A program made the translations under genes and the position numbers. A stretch of DNA of 64,000 bases from positions 377,837 to 441,836 of the forward strand of contig QKWP01000197.1 of assembly GCA_003550325.1 (NCBI GenBank), written 5' to 3'. Positions 37,239 to 49,034 of the stretch are shown here, piece by piece. The notes under the pieces were generated by a model that made no database searches, was not told the origin of the DNA, and worked only from the letters and a program-made list of their open reading frames with translations. Numbering within the stretch: the first letter of the stretch is position 1; every line of letters starts with the position of its first letter. The stretch comes from Gigaspora rosea (lineage: Eukaryota; Glomeromycota; Glomeromycetes; Diversisporales; Gigasporaceae).

Positions 37239-38003
37239 GTAGGGCCTACACGAACAGTAGAAGTATATTACACTAGCATAGCACATTTGACATGTGAAAT
37301 GATAGCTTTTTAACGCCCAATCAAATTCAAGATTTTGCGAACTCGCCATTCTAGATAGCAGGTAACCATACACTCTGTCAATTTGCATGCCTGCGTTCCT
37401 GGTATCCGTCAATTTGCATGACTGCGTTCCTGGTAAATCTCTTGATATAGAAAATGCTAATGAAACGGAGCATGAGGAATCAAAAGTTAGCTGTACAAAA
37501 ATAATGCTTAATTCCGGAGCAATGCGACGGATCATATGCTACTTATTATAAATATCACGATTTATTAATCTTAACTAAATCATCATCAAGAGGCTATAAT
37601 TACCAGTTTTTGTTTTTAGTTTTCTTGTGTTTTTTTTTGGGTTTCGGGTCTACTTTGAATTTCGGGGTTAATTTTGGGTTTTAGGGTTTATTTCGGGTTT
37701 TGGGGGTTATTTCGGGTTCTGTAATTCAATTTCATCTTCAAATAAAAATAAATTGGTTTCGTCTTTTGAATTATTATTTCGTCGGCATGTATATTCCTGA
37801 CATTTTTAATTAATCCACTAAGGTAGGTTTAGACTACCGTTTTTTGTATTTTTCAGGTTTTTCGCTTTCTGCTTCACCTAAGATCATCAAATTTCTATAA
37901 TTTGATTGGTAATATGTCACATGATTCAACTCCACTTTAGATGACCCCTTTTTTGGTAATGATTGGTTTTAATTTATTAATACCTGTGACAATAAACCCG
38001 TTA
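37239..38003. other. Spacer before Helitron A copy 2
   Basis: No gene is visible. A tandem 30-bp duplication around GTCAATTTGCATGCCTGCGT lies at 37378-37435. A GGGTTTCGGGTCTA-type degenerate array lies at 37635-37735. Confidence 0.45.
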
Positions 38004-38251
38004 TCTATATCATTTATTTTTGGGTGTATGCACTTTAACGTTTTTGATTGGCCAAAACCAAAAAATGTGATTGGTGTGTGGGAATTTTATTTTGGAGGTT
38101 TGGAAACTTCTAAGCAGAAATTACGTCGTTACCGCGAACTACCGATTTTTTGCATTCTGACGACATTTGGAATTAATTTTACGATATTTTAAATATATTA
38201 TATTATTACTATCTATTGAATTATTATTTGAATTATTTGAATTAATTATTA

Positions 38252-40727
38252 CTAGCGTCCGACCCGTGGCTCCGCCATGGGATTGTAAAAATTTCGAGCT
38301 TGATCAGGTCTCCGAATGCGTCATCTATCTATTTAATAATTTAAAATATCTAAGTTAGCGATTGATTTATTATATCTTTTCATCTTATAATTAATTTCAC
38401 TTCTATACTTTAAAGTTATCGTATTATCTGGTTAAATTTCTAGCAATCTAGTAAAATCTTCTGATGCGTCATCTATCTATTTAATAATTAAAAATAACAA
38501 TAATTTCTCCAAGTTAGCGATTGATTCGTTATACCTTTCTATCATATAATTAATTCGTTTCTATACCTTAAAGCTATCGTATTATCTGATTCAATTTCTA
38601 GCAATCTAGTTAAATCTTCAGATGTGTCATCTATCTATTAATAATTTAAAATAACAATAAATTTCTCGAAGTTAACAATTGATTTATTATACCTTTTCAT
38701 CATATAATTAATCTCGCTTTTATACCTTAAAGCTATCGTATTATCTGGTTCAATTTCTAGCAATCTAATTAAATTTTCAAATGCTATCTATCTATTTAAT
38801 AATTTAAAATAGCAATAATTTTTCCAAGTTAGCAATTGGTTCGTTATACCTTTTCATCATATAATTAATTTACTTCTATACCTTATCATATTATCTGGTT
38901 CAATTTCTGGATGCTTCATCTATCTATTTAACAATCTAAAATATAATTATTTCTCCAAATTAGCGATTGATTCGTTATACCTCTTCATCATATAATTAAT
39001 TTCACTTCTATACCTTAAAGTTATCGTATTATCTGGTTCAATTTTTAGTAATCTAGTTAAATCTTCGGATGTGTCATCTATCTATTTAATTATTTAAAAT
39101 AACAATCTATTTAATTATTTAAAATAACAATAATTTCTCTAAGTTAGCGATTGATTCGTTATACCTTTTCATCATATCATTAATTTCACTTCTATACCTT
39201 AAAGCTATCGTATTATCTGATTCAATTTCTAGCAATCTAGTTAAATCTTCGGATGCGTCATCTATCTATTTAATAATTTAAAATATAATAATTTCTCCAA
39301 GTTAGCAATTGATTCATTATATCTTTTCATCTTATAATTAATTTCACTTCTATACCTTAAAGTTATCATATTATCTGGTTAAATTTCTAACAATCTAGTT
39401 AAATCTTCGGATGCGTCATCTATATATTTAATAATTAAAAAATAACAATAATTTCTCCAAGTTAGCGATTGATTCGTTATACTTTTTATCATGTAATTAA
39501 TTTCACTTCTATACCTTAAAGTTATCATATTATCTGGTTCAATTTCTAGCAATCTAGTAAATATTCGGATGCTTCATCCATCTATTTAATAATTTAAAAT
39601 AACAATAAATTTCTCGAAGTTAACGATTGATTCGTTATACCTTTTCATTATATAATTAATCTCACTTATATACCTTAAAGCTATCGTATTATCAGTTTCA
39701 ATTTCTAGCAATCTAGTTAAATCTTCGGATGCTTAAATATAATAATTTCTCCAAGTTAGCGATTGATTCGTTATACCTTTTAATCTTATAATTAATTTCA
39801 CTTCTATACCTTAAAGTTATCATATTATCTACTGTAGTTAAATTTCTAGCAATCTAGTTAAATCTTCTATTTAATAATTTAAAATACAATAATTTTCCAA
39901 GTTAGCGATTGATTCGTTATACCTTTTCATCATATAATTAATTTCACTTCTATACCGTAAAGCTATCGTATTATCTGGTTCAATTTCTAGCAATCTAGTT
40001 AAATCTCCGGATGCGTCTATTTAATAATTTAAAATAGCAATAATTTCTCCAAGTTAACGATTGATTCGTTATACCTTTCATCATATAAGTAATTTCACTT
40101 CTATACCTTAATGCTATCGTATTATCTGGTTAAATTTCTAACAATCTAGTTAAATCTTCTATTTAATAATTTAAATAACAATAATTTCTCCAAGTTAACG
40201 ATTGATTCATTATACCTTTCCATCATAATTAATTTTACCTCTATTGCAAAACTTGCTATTCCAGTGAAACACAAAATTCTGTTATAGAACTTGCTTACTA
40301 ACGTAAAACACTAATTTCTATCGCATATTGTAGTATATAGTTAGGGTTGTATTGGGACTGTTACAGCTGTTTTCAAAAAGATGCAGAAAAAATTAAAAAT
40401 CTGGGAACTATCGTTAATTCTCCATAATACAATAATCTGCATCTTTCCATGCTTTTTGAAAACAGTTGCAAGATACTGTGAAAATTCTGTTACCGGTTAT
40501 TATAAAAATCATGTTACAAAACTTATTATTCTCGATTTTACGTATTGATGATTAAACCATGATGACATTAATGCAAATGATCAAAATGTCGCAATAATTG
40601 CAGATGATCACGGGAATTTCGTAATAATTACTAACTTATGCAAGTTTTTCCCACACTCAGGTCACATTTTTTAGATACGACCAATCAAAAACGTTAAAAC
40701 GCACGAACCAGAATTGAGTTATAAAGA
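38252..40727 (-). mobile_element. Helitron family B nested in Helitron A copy 2, 2.48 kb
   Basis: On minus it begins TCTTTATAACTCAATTCTGG at 40727 and ends GGTCGGACGCTAG at 38252, flanked by A and T. A hairpin (CCCATGGC GGA GCCACGGG) sits 7 nt before CTAG. The 5' subterminal motif GTGCGTTTTAACGTTTTTGA plus TTGG ends 47 nt from the terminus. Joining 38251 to 40728 reproduces the sequence of the uninterrupted sister copy near 28305-28345, apart from one extra 9-bp AT-rich unit. It is non-autonomous; most of it is a satellite-like array. Confidence 0.87.
38354..40250. repeat. ~155-bp tandem array inside Helitron B, 13 units
   Basis: GTTAGCGATTGATTCGTTAT or a close variant recurs at about 38354, 38513, 38669, 38826, 38958, 39143, 39300, 39458, 39618, 39754, 39900, 40053 and 40194. 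Each unit also has ACTTCTATACCTTAAAG, CAATTTCTAGCAATCTAG and CGGATGCGTCATCTATC. Some units have 15-25-bp internal deletions. Confidence 0.85.
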
Positions 40728-41729
40728 TTTGAATTATTTGAATTAAAGTAGTTAAAGTTACTAATAAACGCGCATTTAAGTTCCTATTAATTAAAGTTAT
40801 TTAAGTTCTTATTAAAGTTAAACGTTTTGAATTCCTAATTGCGTAATTACTTTAATTACGACATAATACATTATTATGAAATCTATCTATTATTTATATT
40901 ATATCTATATCTATCTATCTTCTGATCTATCTAATCTATCTATTTAAATAATAAACCTTCTGATTTAGAGGTCGTGCATTTAAACGTTTTTGATTGGTCG
41001 TATCCAAAAAGTGTGACCTAAACGTGGGAAAAACTAACAGAAATACGTAAGGTAATTATTAAATCATTTTTTTTCTATCTATATTCTATCTTCTTCTTTC
41101 TATTTTTCTTTCTAATAATATAAATAATATAAATCTTCTAATTCAGAGTTTGTCTGTTTAAGCGTTTTTGATTAGTCGAATCCAAAAAATGTAACCTAAA
41201 CGTGGGAAAAACTAACAGAAATACGTGAGGTAATTATTATATCATTATTATTATTAGAATCTTTTTTTATTTTATTATGATTAAATTCAGAGTTTGTACA
41301 TTTTTTGATTAGTTGTTGGTGAATTACTTGCAATTGTTGATGTTACGTATTTATGGATTGTGTGCATTTTGGTTGTCTAATATTATATTATATTATCTGT
41401 TATGTTGTAATTTAAAATAATTCGCAATTTGATTAACATAAAGTTGCACGCTGATTGGTCTTTTGTTCTTGATTTGATTGGCCACGTGCACATTATATCA
41501 TTTATATGTAATCTATACCACATCGTCCATTTAGTGTGTGGGAAAGTTTATTTTTAAATATGATTTTTCATATCGATGTATTAATGACATGAATTAAAAA
41601 TTCAAAAACGTGATCAAATTGCGAGATATTTTTTAAATTAATAAAAATAACGTTCACACAAGAATAATTTTCACTTTACGTCAGAATTTTTTATTTTTGT
41701 TTTTATTTTTTTTATTTTTTTTTTTGACT

Positions 41730-43190
41730 TCTGTAAATTAATGAGATAAAGTTCACATCTAAGATTAGGCCGGGCAAAGTTGATTTTTTATTGAATTCAT
41801 AAATCTGAGAACTTAAGTCAGTAGATTGGATTTTTTTAAATTTCTGTAATAATGCATCTAAGATTTGGCCACGAGAAATTGATTTTTCGTTTTCATTACA
41901 TAAAATCTGAAAACTTCGGTCGGGGTTTTCGATTTTTTTTCTTTATTTAATTCACAGGCCAAGCAAAGTTGATTTTTCATTTTGAATTTACATGAATGCA
42001 AGAACTTAAGTCAGTAGGTCAATTTTTGTTTTTTTTTTTAATTTGCTAAATTAATGGGATAATAAGATTTGGCTACACAAAGTTGATTTTTCATTTTCAT
42101 TACACAAAATCTGAAAACTTCGGTCGGGCAGTCCGAGTTTTTTTCTCTTTTATCTAAGATTAGGCCAGGCAAAGTTGATTTTTCGTTTTAATTTTCATGG
42201 ATCTGAGAACTTAAGTAGGTAGGTCAGTTTTTTTTTTTATTTCGGTAAATTAATGGATAGTAAAATTTGACCACGCAAAATTGATTTTTCGTTTTTGTTA
42301 TACAAAATCTAAAAACTTCGATCGGGCAGTTCGATTTTTTTCTCTTTATTTAATTCACAACTAAAATTAGGCTAGGCAAAGTTGATTTTTCGTTTTGATT
42401 ACATGGATCTGAGAATTTAAGTCGGTAGGTTAGTTTTTTTTTTTTTTAATTTCTATAAATTAATGGGATAATGTTCACATCTAAGATTTGACCACGCGAA
42501 GTTAATTTTTCGTTTGTATTACATGAAATCTGAAAACTTAATTTTTTGTTTTCATTACACGAAATCTGAAAACTTCGGTCAGGCATTCCGAATTTTTTTC
42601 TCTTTATTTAATTCGCATCTAAGATTAGGCCAGGCAAAGTTGATTTTTCGGTTTGGTTTACATGGATCTAAGAACTTAGGTCAGTAGGTTGGTTTTTTTT
42701 TAATTTCTGTAAATTGATAGGATAATGTTCGCATCTAAGACTTGGTCACATGAAGTTGATTTTTCGTTTTCACTACATGAAATCTGAAAAATTCGGTCAG
42801 GCATCTAAGATTAGACCAGACAAAGTTGATTTTTGGTTTAAATTACATGAATCTGAGAACTTAAGACAATAAGTCAGATTTTTTTTAATTTTTATAAATT
42901 AATGGCCACGCAAAGCCAATCTTTTGTTTTCATTACATGAAATCTGAAAACTTCGGTAAAACGGTCTGATTTTTTTTCACGTTTAATATTAGGCCAAAAT
43001 AGGTTAATTTTTCAGTTTGAAATTACATTGATCTGAAAACTTAAGTCGGTAGATCAGTTTTTTTTTTTTAATACACTATAAATTAATATAATAATATTCG
43101 CATCTAAAATTAGACGACACAAAACTTAATTTTTTTGATTTACATTGCGCGAAATCTGAAAACTTCGGGCAATCAAAATTTTTTTTTATT
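41730..43190. repeat. ~200-bp tandem repeat array inside Helitron A copy 2
   Basis: This is the reverse-complement counterpart of the array at 25890-27330, with AAATCTGAAAACTTCGGTC and AAGTTGATTTTTCGTTTT landmarks in the same order. Confidence 0.78.
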
Positions 43191-43661
43191 TTTTTTTTAC
43201 TTAATAAAATGATGTTAACATCGAACATACCAGAGCATTAATGTTAATTTCTGAAAAAAGGTTTTTTTTACGTACTTCCAATACTAACTACTAAATGTAT
43301 TGATTAATAAGTAAATTCTTTAATAATAAAATTCTTTATAGTAAATTATAATAGGAATCCCAACTTAACTGCGTATTATGATCACGAAATAGTATTCTAC
43401 GACAGAAATTTTGCAACTTATAATAAAATCATAATAGTTTCAATACTAATACTGCTGCATATACTACATACTATAACAGAATTCTTTACGACGAACCATG
43501 ATAGTCATAATATAGATTATGATAATCAAATGTACCTTATACGAATTTATATACTAGATACTAAGTTCTGTGAAAAAATATTTTAAGTTACAAATATAAT
43601 TTAAAAACTCTAAAATTATCAAATAAGATGGGTGGCGCGTAAGCGCCACCCATTGCACTAG

Positions 43662-44324
43662 TATCTTTTATGTATCAAGAGCTATTAATGTTTGAAATTA
43701 TTTTAGTCTTTAGGTGTCGCGCACTGTACAACCTTAAACTTTTAATTCGTGGTTAGATTGATGTAAAGGTTCTCTCTAGAAATACTACTTTGTTTGACGG
43801 TGTAAGGAATAAAATTTTTGAGAAATTTCTTTTTCAGTTATATTTTTTATTTTATTTTAAGTTTATATATTAAAAATATTATATGCTTCATTATTCTTAT
43901 TTGTCCGGAGGACATGTTTATGAGCTTTGATGAACGAAATTACGATTTTGGTACATTTTTATTAAAAATATCAATAACGTAGTTTCGGTATTTTCCGCTT
44001 GTAACGCCACGTGTTCACAAAACACAAAATGTATTACAACAATAAAGAATGCATGTGGAAAAACCTTAAAAGGAAAGATTTGCTGTATATTTTAAAGATT
44101 TTTTTACATTTCGATTCATGTGATATTTTTTGTAATCATTTGAAACCCGCATCATTCGTACAATTATTTACAAATCGAAATTTCGAAGACCCAATTTCCG
44201 ATTCTATTTGAAAAGACAAGTTTACCTAAACCTGACTCCAATTTAAACAATGAAAGGTTTCAGAATAACATATTTCGGAAATAAATGTTACAAAATTTGA
44301 AATCGGAAAATGAATAGGAGAGAG
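43662..44324. other. Intergenic
   Basis: No convincing gene. The 66-residue frame at 44011-44211 shows no recognisable feature. Confidence 0.4.
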
Positions 44325-44435
44325 CAGTGTTGGCGATTTTACCGACCAAACATATTTTTGGCCGGCCAATTCATATGTTTTTTTGGCCGAAAAGGCCAAA
44401 CAAATTTGGTTTGGCCAGTAAAATTGCCAACACTG
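44325..44435. mobile_element. hAT-like MITE, 111 bp
   Basis: CAGTGTTGGCGATTTTACCG at the left pairs with the complement of the right end (AGTAAAATTGCCAACACTG). Inner arms are TTTGGCCGG and TTGGCCGAAAAGGCCAAA. CAGTG fits YARNG. No 8-bp duplication is visible. Confidence 0.68.
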
Positions 44436-44839
44436 GTCTAAAGACTCCATTTCGTGAAATTAGTAAACTTTTTAATAACAAAGATCATTAATTCAAACTT
44501 ATCAGAAAATGAAATAAAATTAATGCATCCTTATTTGAAAACAAATACGCCATCTATTTTAATTAAAATTAGATTCCCGCATTTTAGTTCTGAAACCCCT
44601 CAATTTGTGAAATTATATGACTAATAATATTATTACGAGTACTTCCAATTTTTGTAATAAGGTTTATTAAAAATATCCTTTGTAAGACAAAACAATAACA
44701 ATAGTGGATTTCTTAAAGTGCATAATAATGCATACATTTTTTAAGTAAATAAAGTGCAAAAATTTTATAATAAATTTCTTGATTCCAAATTTTACCTTGA
44801 AAGAATTATCGTAATCATATAACAGATAATAACACCTGG

Positions 44840-46174
44840 ATGTATTCATATCAACCTCCACATCAACCATTATATCAAACTTCGTATCAACCTTCATATC
44901 AACAAAATTACTATGTAACGGCAGATCCCAGATATCAACAAAATTATTATGTAACGACGGGTCCTGGATCGCCACCCTCTTCATATGAAAGCGGAAATGA
45001 TAGCAGTAACTCACCAAGGTCGTTTGCAGATAAATACTTACGTTCGTCGATATTCCAAGGTGCTATCCTTGGTTGGATCGTTTCGATCTTAATATTAATA
45101 CTAGCAATCTTTGTAGCGATGCGAGGACAAGTGAAGGGTTCTAATGTTATATGGGACCTGCAAGTTGGACTTTTCTTGACAGCTGTAACAGTAGCTACTA
45201 CAGTAACGTCTTTTACTATAAGGTTTATGGTACCAGCTATGTTAGCAGGAACGCTTATAATAAGTCAAATGTATAGCTTAAATGGATCAGGTATGATGAT
45301 TAGTAAATTAATGGAAGCATCCATGTCTCGTGGTCTATGGTGCACTATGACAGCTTGTTTTAATTCTTACCAAGCTCGGAAACTAGCTATCATTATTGCT
45401 TTAACTTTGATGTGGCAATATGCTGCAACAATGGCTGATTTATACCTTCATGCCACTGCTATCGGAAATTCTAAACAAATACCTGGATCAACTGTTCCAA
45501 GCACTAGATCATCAGAAATAGCAACTAATTGTTCCGAACTATCTTATTCAGATAATTGTGCATCAATAATTCAGAATCCAAGAAAAATATTAACTGTATA
45601 CCAAAATACAAGTGAGACCCTACAAATTCGGAATAGTGACGACGGTATTTATCTTTTACAATCTCCGCCTTCAGAGAAAGCTTATTCATATTCAGGATCA
45701 GGTATCTTTTTACGTCCTTCTTGTGAACCCATTAGTAGTATATGTAATTTAAAAGCAAGATATGGAGCAATGACCAATTATTCATGTCCTGCAACATTAT
45801 GGTCTGCCTCAGGAAATACAGTATCTAAACTTTTTGATGTAAACGTTACCAGCGCAATTAATAGACAAGGCATATATGAAGCATCTAATCCAATACATGC
45901 AATTATCACTGCACGTTATAGTTATACTTCAGGAACATATGATTCAGAATATGTGTTTGAAGTACATGGTGACTTTTCAATTTTATTACATTGCCAAATA
46001 TTAGCTTCGGATATTGAATATGAAGTTACTCTTGGATTATTAAAAGTATCAAATCAAAGAAACCTAACAAATTCTCAACTTTTTACTCTCGGTGCTGCAT
46101 CAATGAATTATAATATGGCATATCAAGCGATGACTGATGTCGAACTTATAGCATATAAGGGAAATAGTACATTA
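44840..46174 (+). pseudogene. 5' part of a multi-pass membrane protein gene split by a Helitron
   Basis: 445 codons run from an ATG in a Tyr/Gln/Pro-rich start (MYSYQPPHQPLYQTSYQPSY). Hydrophobic segments lie at about residues 73-95, 108-140 and 180-205. They are followed by a long, probably extracytoplasmic region with conserved cysteines (SEIATNC, LQSPPSEKAYSYSGSGIFLR, SCEPISSICNL, CPATLWSASG) and many N-x-S/T sites. The family is unknown to me; the relative at 56777-58341 shows the same blocks. The authentic frame stops being homologous after GNSTL (46160-46174). The open frame continues to 46315 but the last 46 codons are Helitron sequence. The expected continuation FANAFG lies at 55638. 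Whether a truncated product is made is unknown. Confidence 0.85.
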
Positions 46175-46639
46175 CTAGTAGACTGCACGTCCTTACCTCC
46201 ATGCTTTATTTCGATAAATACCTTAAAAGTAAATATTAAGAAATCTTTAAATAGGATGGATATTATCATCGATTTATATTGGATAACCGATTACAATCAA
46301 TTAAAAAATAATTGATTATGATTTTTTATCGATGCTAGCTTGAATTGATTGCAGCTGGTAATCGATATTCACCTTATTTAAAAATTTCCTGATGATTATA
46401 GCATGGGGGACTTTCTCAAATTTCGGAAAAGCTCGGGTTTATCATGTGGGAATCGGCCAATCAGCAGCAACCTACCTATGCACATGACTCACTGTTGATT
46501 AGACAATCGTCGAACGTGGTGAATATTCTCGAATTCTAAGAATTTTGAAGAAACCTTCGTATCCGGGTACTAGCTAACACGATAAAGCGGACGAATATGT
46601 AGGTATAGTGCTATTAGTGCTTGATTTGTTTAACATATT

Positions 46640-46860
46640 TACTAATTTTTATAAATATTGTTTTTTTGTTGCTTCCAATTCAGCCGATTTAATAGCTTTG
46701 ATCCAATCCGTAATTTTAGTTCTGGAGTTAGAAGTGTCGCTTATAATTAATAGAGGTATGGAAGTTTTGTTTAGTTAGGAGTTCCCAAATTTGTATTAGT
46801 AGGCACGTAGAATGCTGCAATAATAAGTTCGTAATGTTTCTTCGTAATTAAATTGTTTTT
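46640..46860 (-). pseudogene. Small coding-like relic in Helitron C
   Basis: On minus, ELIIAAFYVPTNTNLGTPN in one frame and KTSIPLLIISDTSNSRTKIT followed by DWIKAIKSAELEATK in another look like fragments of a real protein. I cannot name the family. It may be a host gene piece captured by the Helitron. Confidence 0.35.
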
Positions 46861-47138
46861 GGATTTAAATCCATGTAGATGTATTCCGAATCCACAGAAT
46901 TTCAAATCCACCTACCAAGATGTAGACACATTGTGAAATAGACTGGCTTCAAACTGTAATTCGGTTAAAATTTTCTCTCATGTGTTTGTAATGGTGGTTA
47001 TTTGTTAGAATCAATCAAAACTAGATAGCTGCGCGACATAGTCACGCTTGACTCTATTTTATATCACTATTTTACGGTTTGTTTTTATCTTTAGAAATAA
47101 ATGAAAAAGACCGTTCTCAATTAAGATCTTGACAAAAA

Positions 47139-47195
47139 GTTACCCGGGTGTTATTTGGTTCGCTCGACAGGTGAACCACCCGGGTTCTACTTGAG
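47139..47195. repeat. GC-rich hairpin
   Basis: TACCCGGGTG pairs with CACCCGGGTTC across a loop of about 26 bp in otherwise AT-rich DNA. Confidence 0.55.
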
Positions 47196-47264
47196 TAGCA
47201 TCACTATTTCTTTTTATTGTACGGCAATGTTGTTACTGCCATACCAAAATTTTGATCGTATTTG

Positions 47265-47348
47265 TACGGCTGAGTTTTACAATTCTTATTAGGCAGGGCC
47301 GATATTATAATCAGCTCTGTCTAACAAGAATTTTAAAATTCAACCGTA
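47265..47348. mobile_element. Hairpin MITE, 84 bp
   Basis: TACGGCTGAGTTTTACAATT and TCTTATTAGGCAGGGC pair with AGCTCTGTCTAACAAGA and ATTTTAAAATTCAACCGTA around a loop of under 15 bp. Confidence 0.7.
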
Positions 47349-47708
47349 TTAAAATTCCAATTATTTTATTTAATAAGTTAAAGCTTAAAATACTTTAAAT
47401 TCTAAAGTCATTTATTTAAAAGTAATACATTTGTTTCAATTATATAATATATAATTATCATAACTCTAATTATAATTTTTAACATTTTCGGAATTATGAA
47501 AATTGAAAATATTGGTAGTTCCATGTTTCTTAGATGTATTACTCTCATGAGTAGATGTAAAATTATTTGACGAAGACATTGGGAAAGAGTTAATTTTTTA
47601 TTAATTAATGTTTTTTATTTATTTAAAGTTCTACACTAATCAGTTACGTCCTTTTATTAAAGAAATAGTATAATTGAACCGTGGAATAAATCAATTAAAT
47701 ATGTATCA

Positions 47709-47939
47709 ATATGATATTTAATCGATTATTTTAATTTCACCGATTAAAAATCTGATCATAGTAAAATTACTAATACTGCTGACATAGTTTTGATTTACTA
47801 GTTGAGTTACCACCCTAGTACGTACGTCCTAGGGTGGTAACTCAACTAAGTAAATCAAAACTATGTAGCAATATTAATAATTTTACTATGATCAGATTTT
47901 TAATTGGTGAAATTAAAATAATCGATTAAAATATCATAT
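47709..47939. repeat. 231-bp near-perfect palindrome
   Basis: Two ~110-bp arms face each other around CCCTAGTACGTACGTCCTAGGG. Each inner arm carries TAGGGTGGTAACTCAACTAA followed by GTAAATCAAAACTATG. The outer arms share AATCTGATCATAGTAAAATT and its complement. The same inner motif recurs at 48110-48155 and 52684-52720. Confidence 0.82.
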
Positions 47940-48155
47940 TACTTTAATTAACGTCATTTTAAAATTTATTAATTTTAATAAATATATTATTATAATAATA
48001 ATAATAACGATAATGATTGATGATTTGCATAAGATGAAAATCTGTAATAATAACGATGATTGATCTTTTATTTGCATAAGATGAAAATCTGTAATATATC
48101 AAATTCCATAGTTTGCTCACATAGTTTTGATTTACTTAGTTGAGTTACTACCCTA
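47830..48155. mobile_element. Possible MITE with TAGGGTGGTAACTC ends, 326 bp
   Basis: TAGGGTGGTAACTCAACTAA at the left and TTAGTTGAGTTACTACCCTA at the right are inverted. Flanks GTACGTCC and GTACATAT are only partly alike, so the boundaries are tentative. Confidence 0.45.
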
Positions 48156-48169
48156 GTACATATGTAATT

Positions 48170-49034
48170 ATTATCAATTATGCATATAAATTAGAAAATC
48201 AATACAATCTTTGTTTAAAGTTGAGTATTCAAGCATTTAAACATTCACAATATTTTTTTTTAAAAAAATATTTTGATTATTTTTGTCATTTCAAAAACAA
48301 TGATAATTATTTTAATGGATAAAGTTCATTTAACTGATCAAGAGTATTGATCATCCAATCAACAAGAAATAGAGGTCTAAATGTCCTTTTTTTATTATAT
48401 AGTTGTGTTTACTGGTTGAAAATTTTCATTGATTGCTTAGAAAAAATAATTGTTCAGGCTGGCAGAAGGCTGATTTACCAAGCAAAAAAGAAGAAATTGG
48501 AAATTAATCTAATAGATACCTATTCATTAGACATATTAAATAAATTCCAAAGGAATTGTTTATTCAACTGCTTCACTTTTTTTGCTTTATTATTACTATA
48601 ATAGATTTTCAAGATTATTACCAACATCAACAAATTTATTACCTTATTTCTTATACCAAAAAACTTTGTCACAAATGTTTTTGTTTTCTGTTGGCTTGTA
48701 GTAAATTCTGAAAAAAAAAACAGAATTTGAAAATGTTGTTAAAGGTGCTTTCAAGCACCTAAATTAATAGATCAGTCTTAATTTTTAATTAGCAGAATAT
48801 AATTAGAATAATCAAGTGAGCTTGTCATCATAATAAAACAAAAATGGTCTTAACCATCTTTTTTTATTATAGAGTTGTATTTATTGGCTAAAATTTATAA
48901 TATATAGATAAATATAATAAACTTAAATTTTTAATTAAATTATAAATTTATATTTTATTTTTAATTTATATAAATATTATTAATTTATTTTTTTATTAAA
49001 ATTTATTAAATAAATTAAAATAATATAAATAAAA
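48170..49034. other. AT-rich interior of the transposon
   Basis: No convincing gene. AAATGTCCTTTTTTTATTAT (48379) and AATGGTCTTAACCATCTTTT (48843), each followed by a TATAGAGTTGT/TATAGTTGTG-like run, suggest a partial direct duplication near the transposase 3' end. Confidence 0.35.

Larger units (their letters stand above)
38004..43661 (+). mobile_element. Helitron family A, copy 2, non-autonomous, interrupted
   Basis: It starts TCTATATCATTTATTTTTGG at 38004 after A (38003) and ends CTAG at 43658-43661 before T. A perfect terminal hairpin, GGGTGGCGC GTAA GCGCCACCC (43630-43651), stands 6 nt before CTAG. The motif AACGTTTTTGATTGG ends 48 nt from the 5' end. After removing the nested Helitron 38252-40727 it is about 3.18 kb and collinear with the inverted copy 25399-28571. 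It encodes no Rep-helicase. Confidence 0.88.

Noticed and set aside
25399..43661. One giant 18-kb transposon with 3.2-kb terminal inverted repeats
   Set aside because: Each arm is a complete Helitron with its own A|TC and CTAG|T junctions, and the outer flanks show no target duplication, so two independent insertions explain it better.
44226..44450. 74-residue minus frame
   Set aside because: Covers a palindromic hAT-like MITE; the translation is that of the hairpin.
46175..46315. C-terminal 46 codons of the open frame beginning at 44840
   Set aside because: They lie beyond the Helitron junction and have no counterpart in the neighbouring relative; they are element sequence read by chance.
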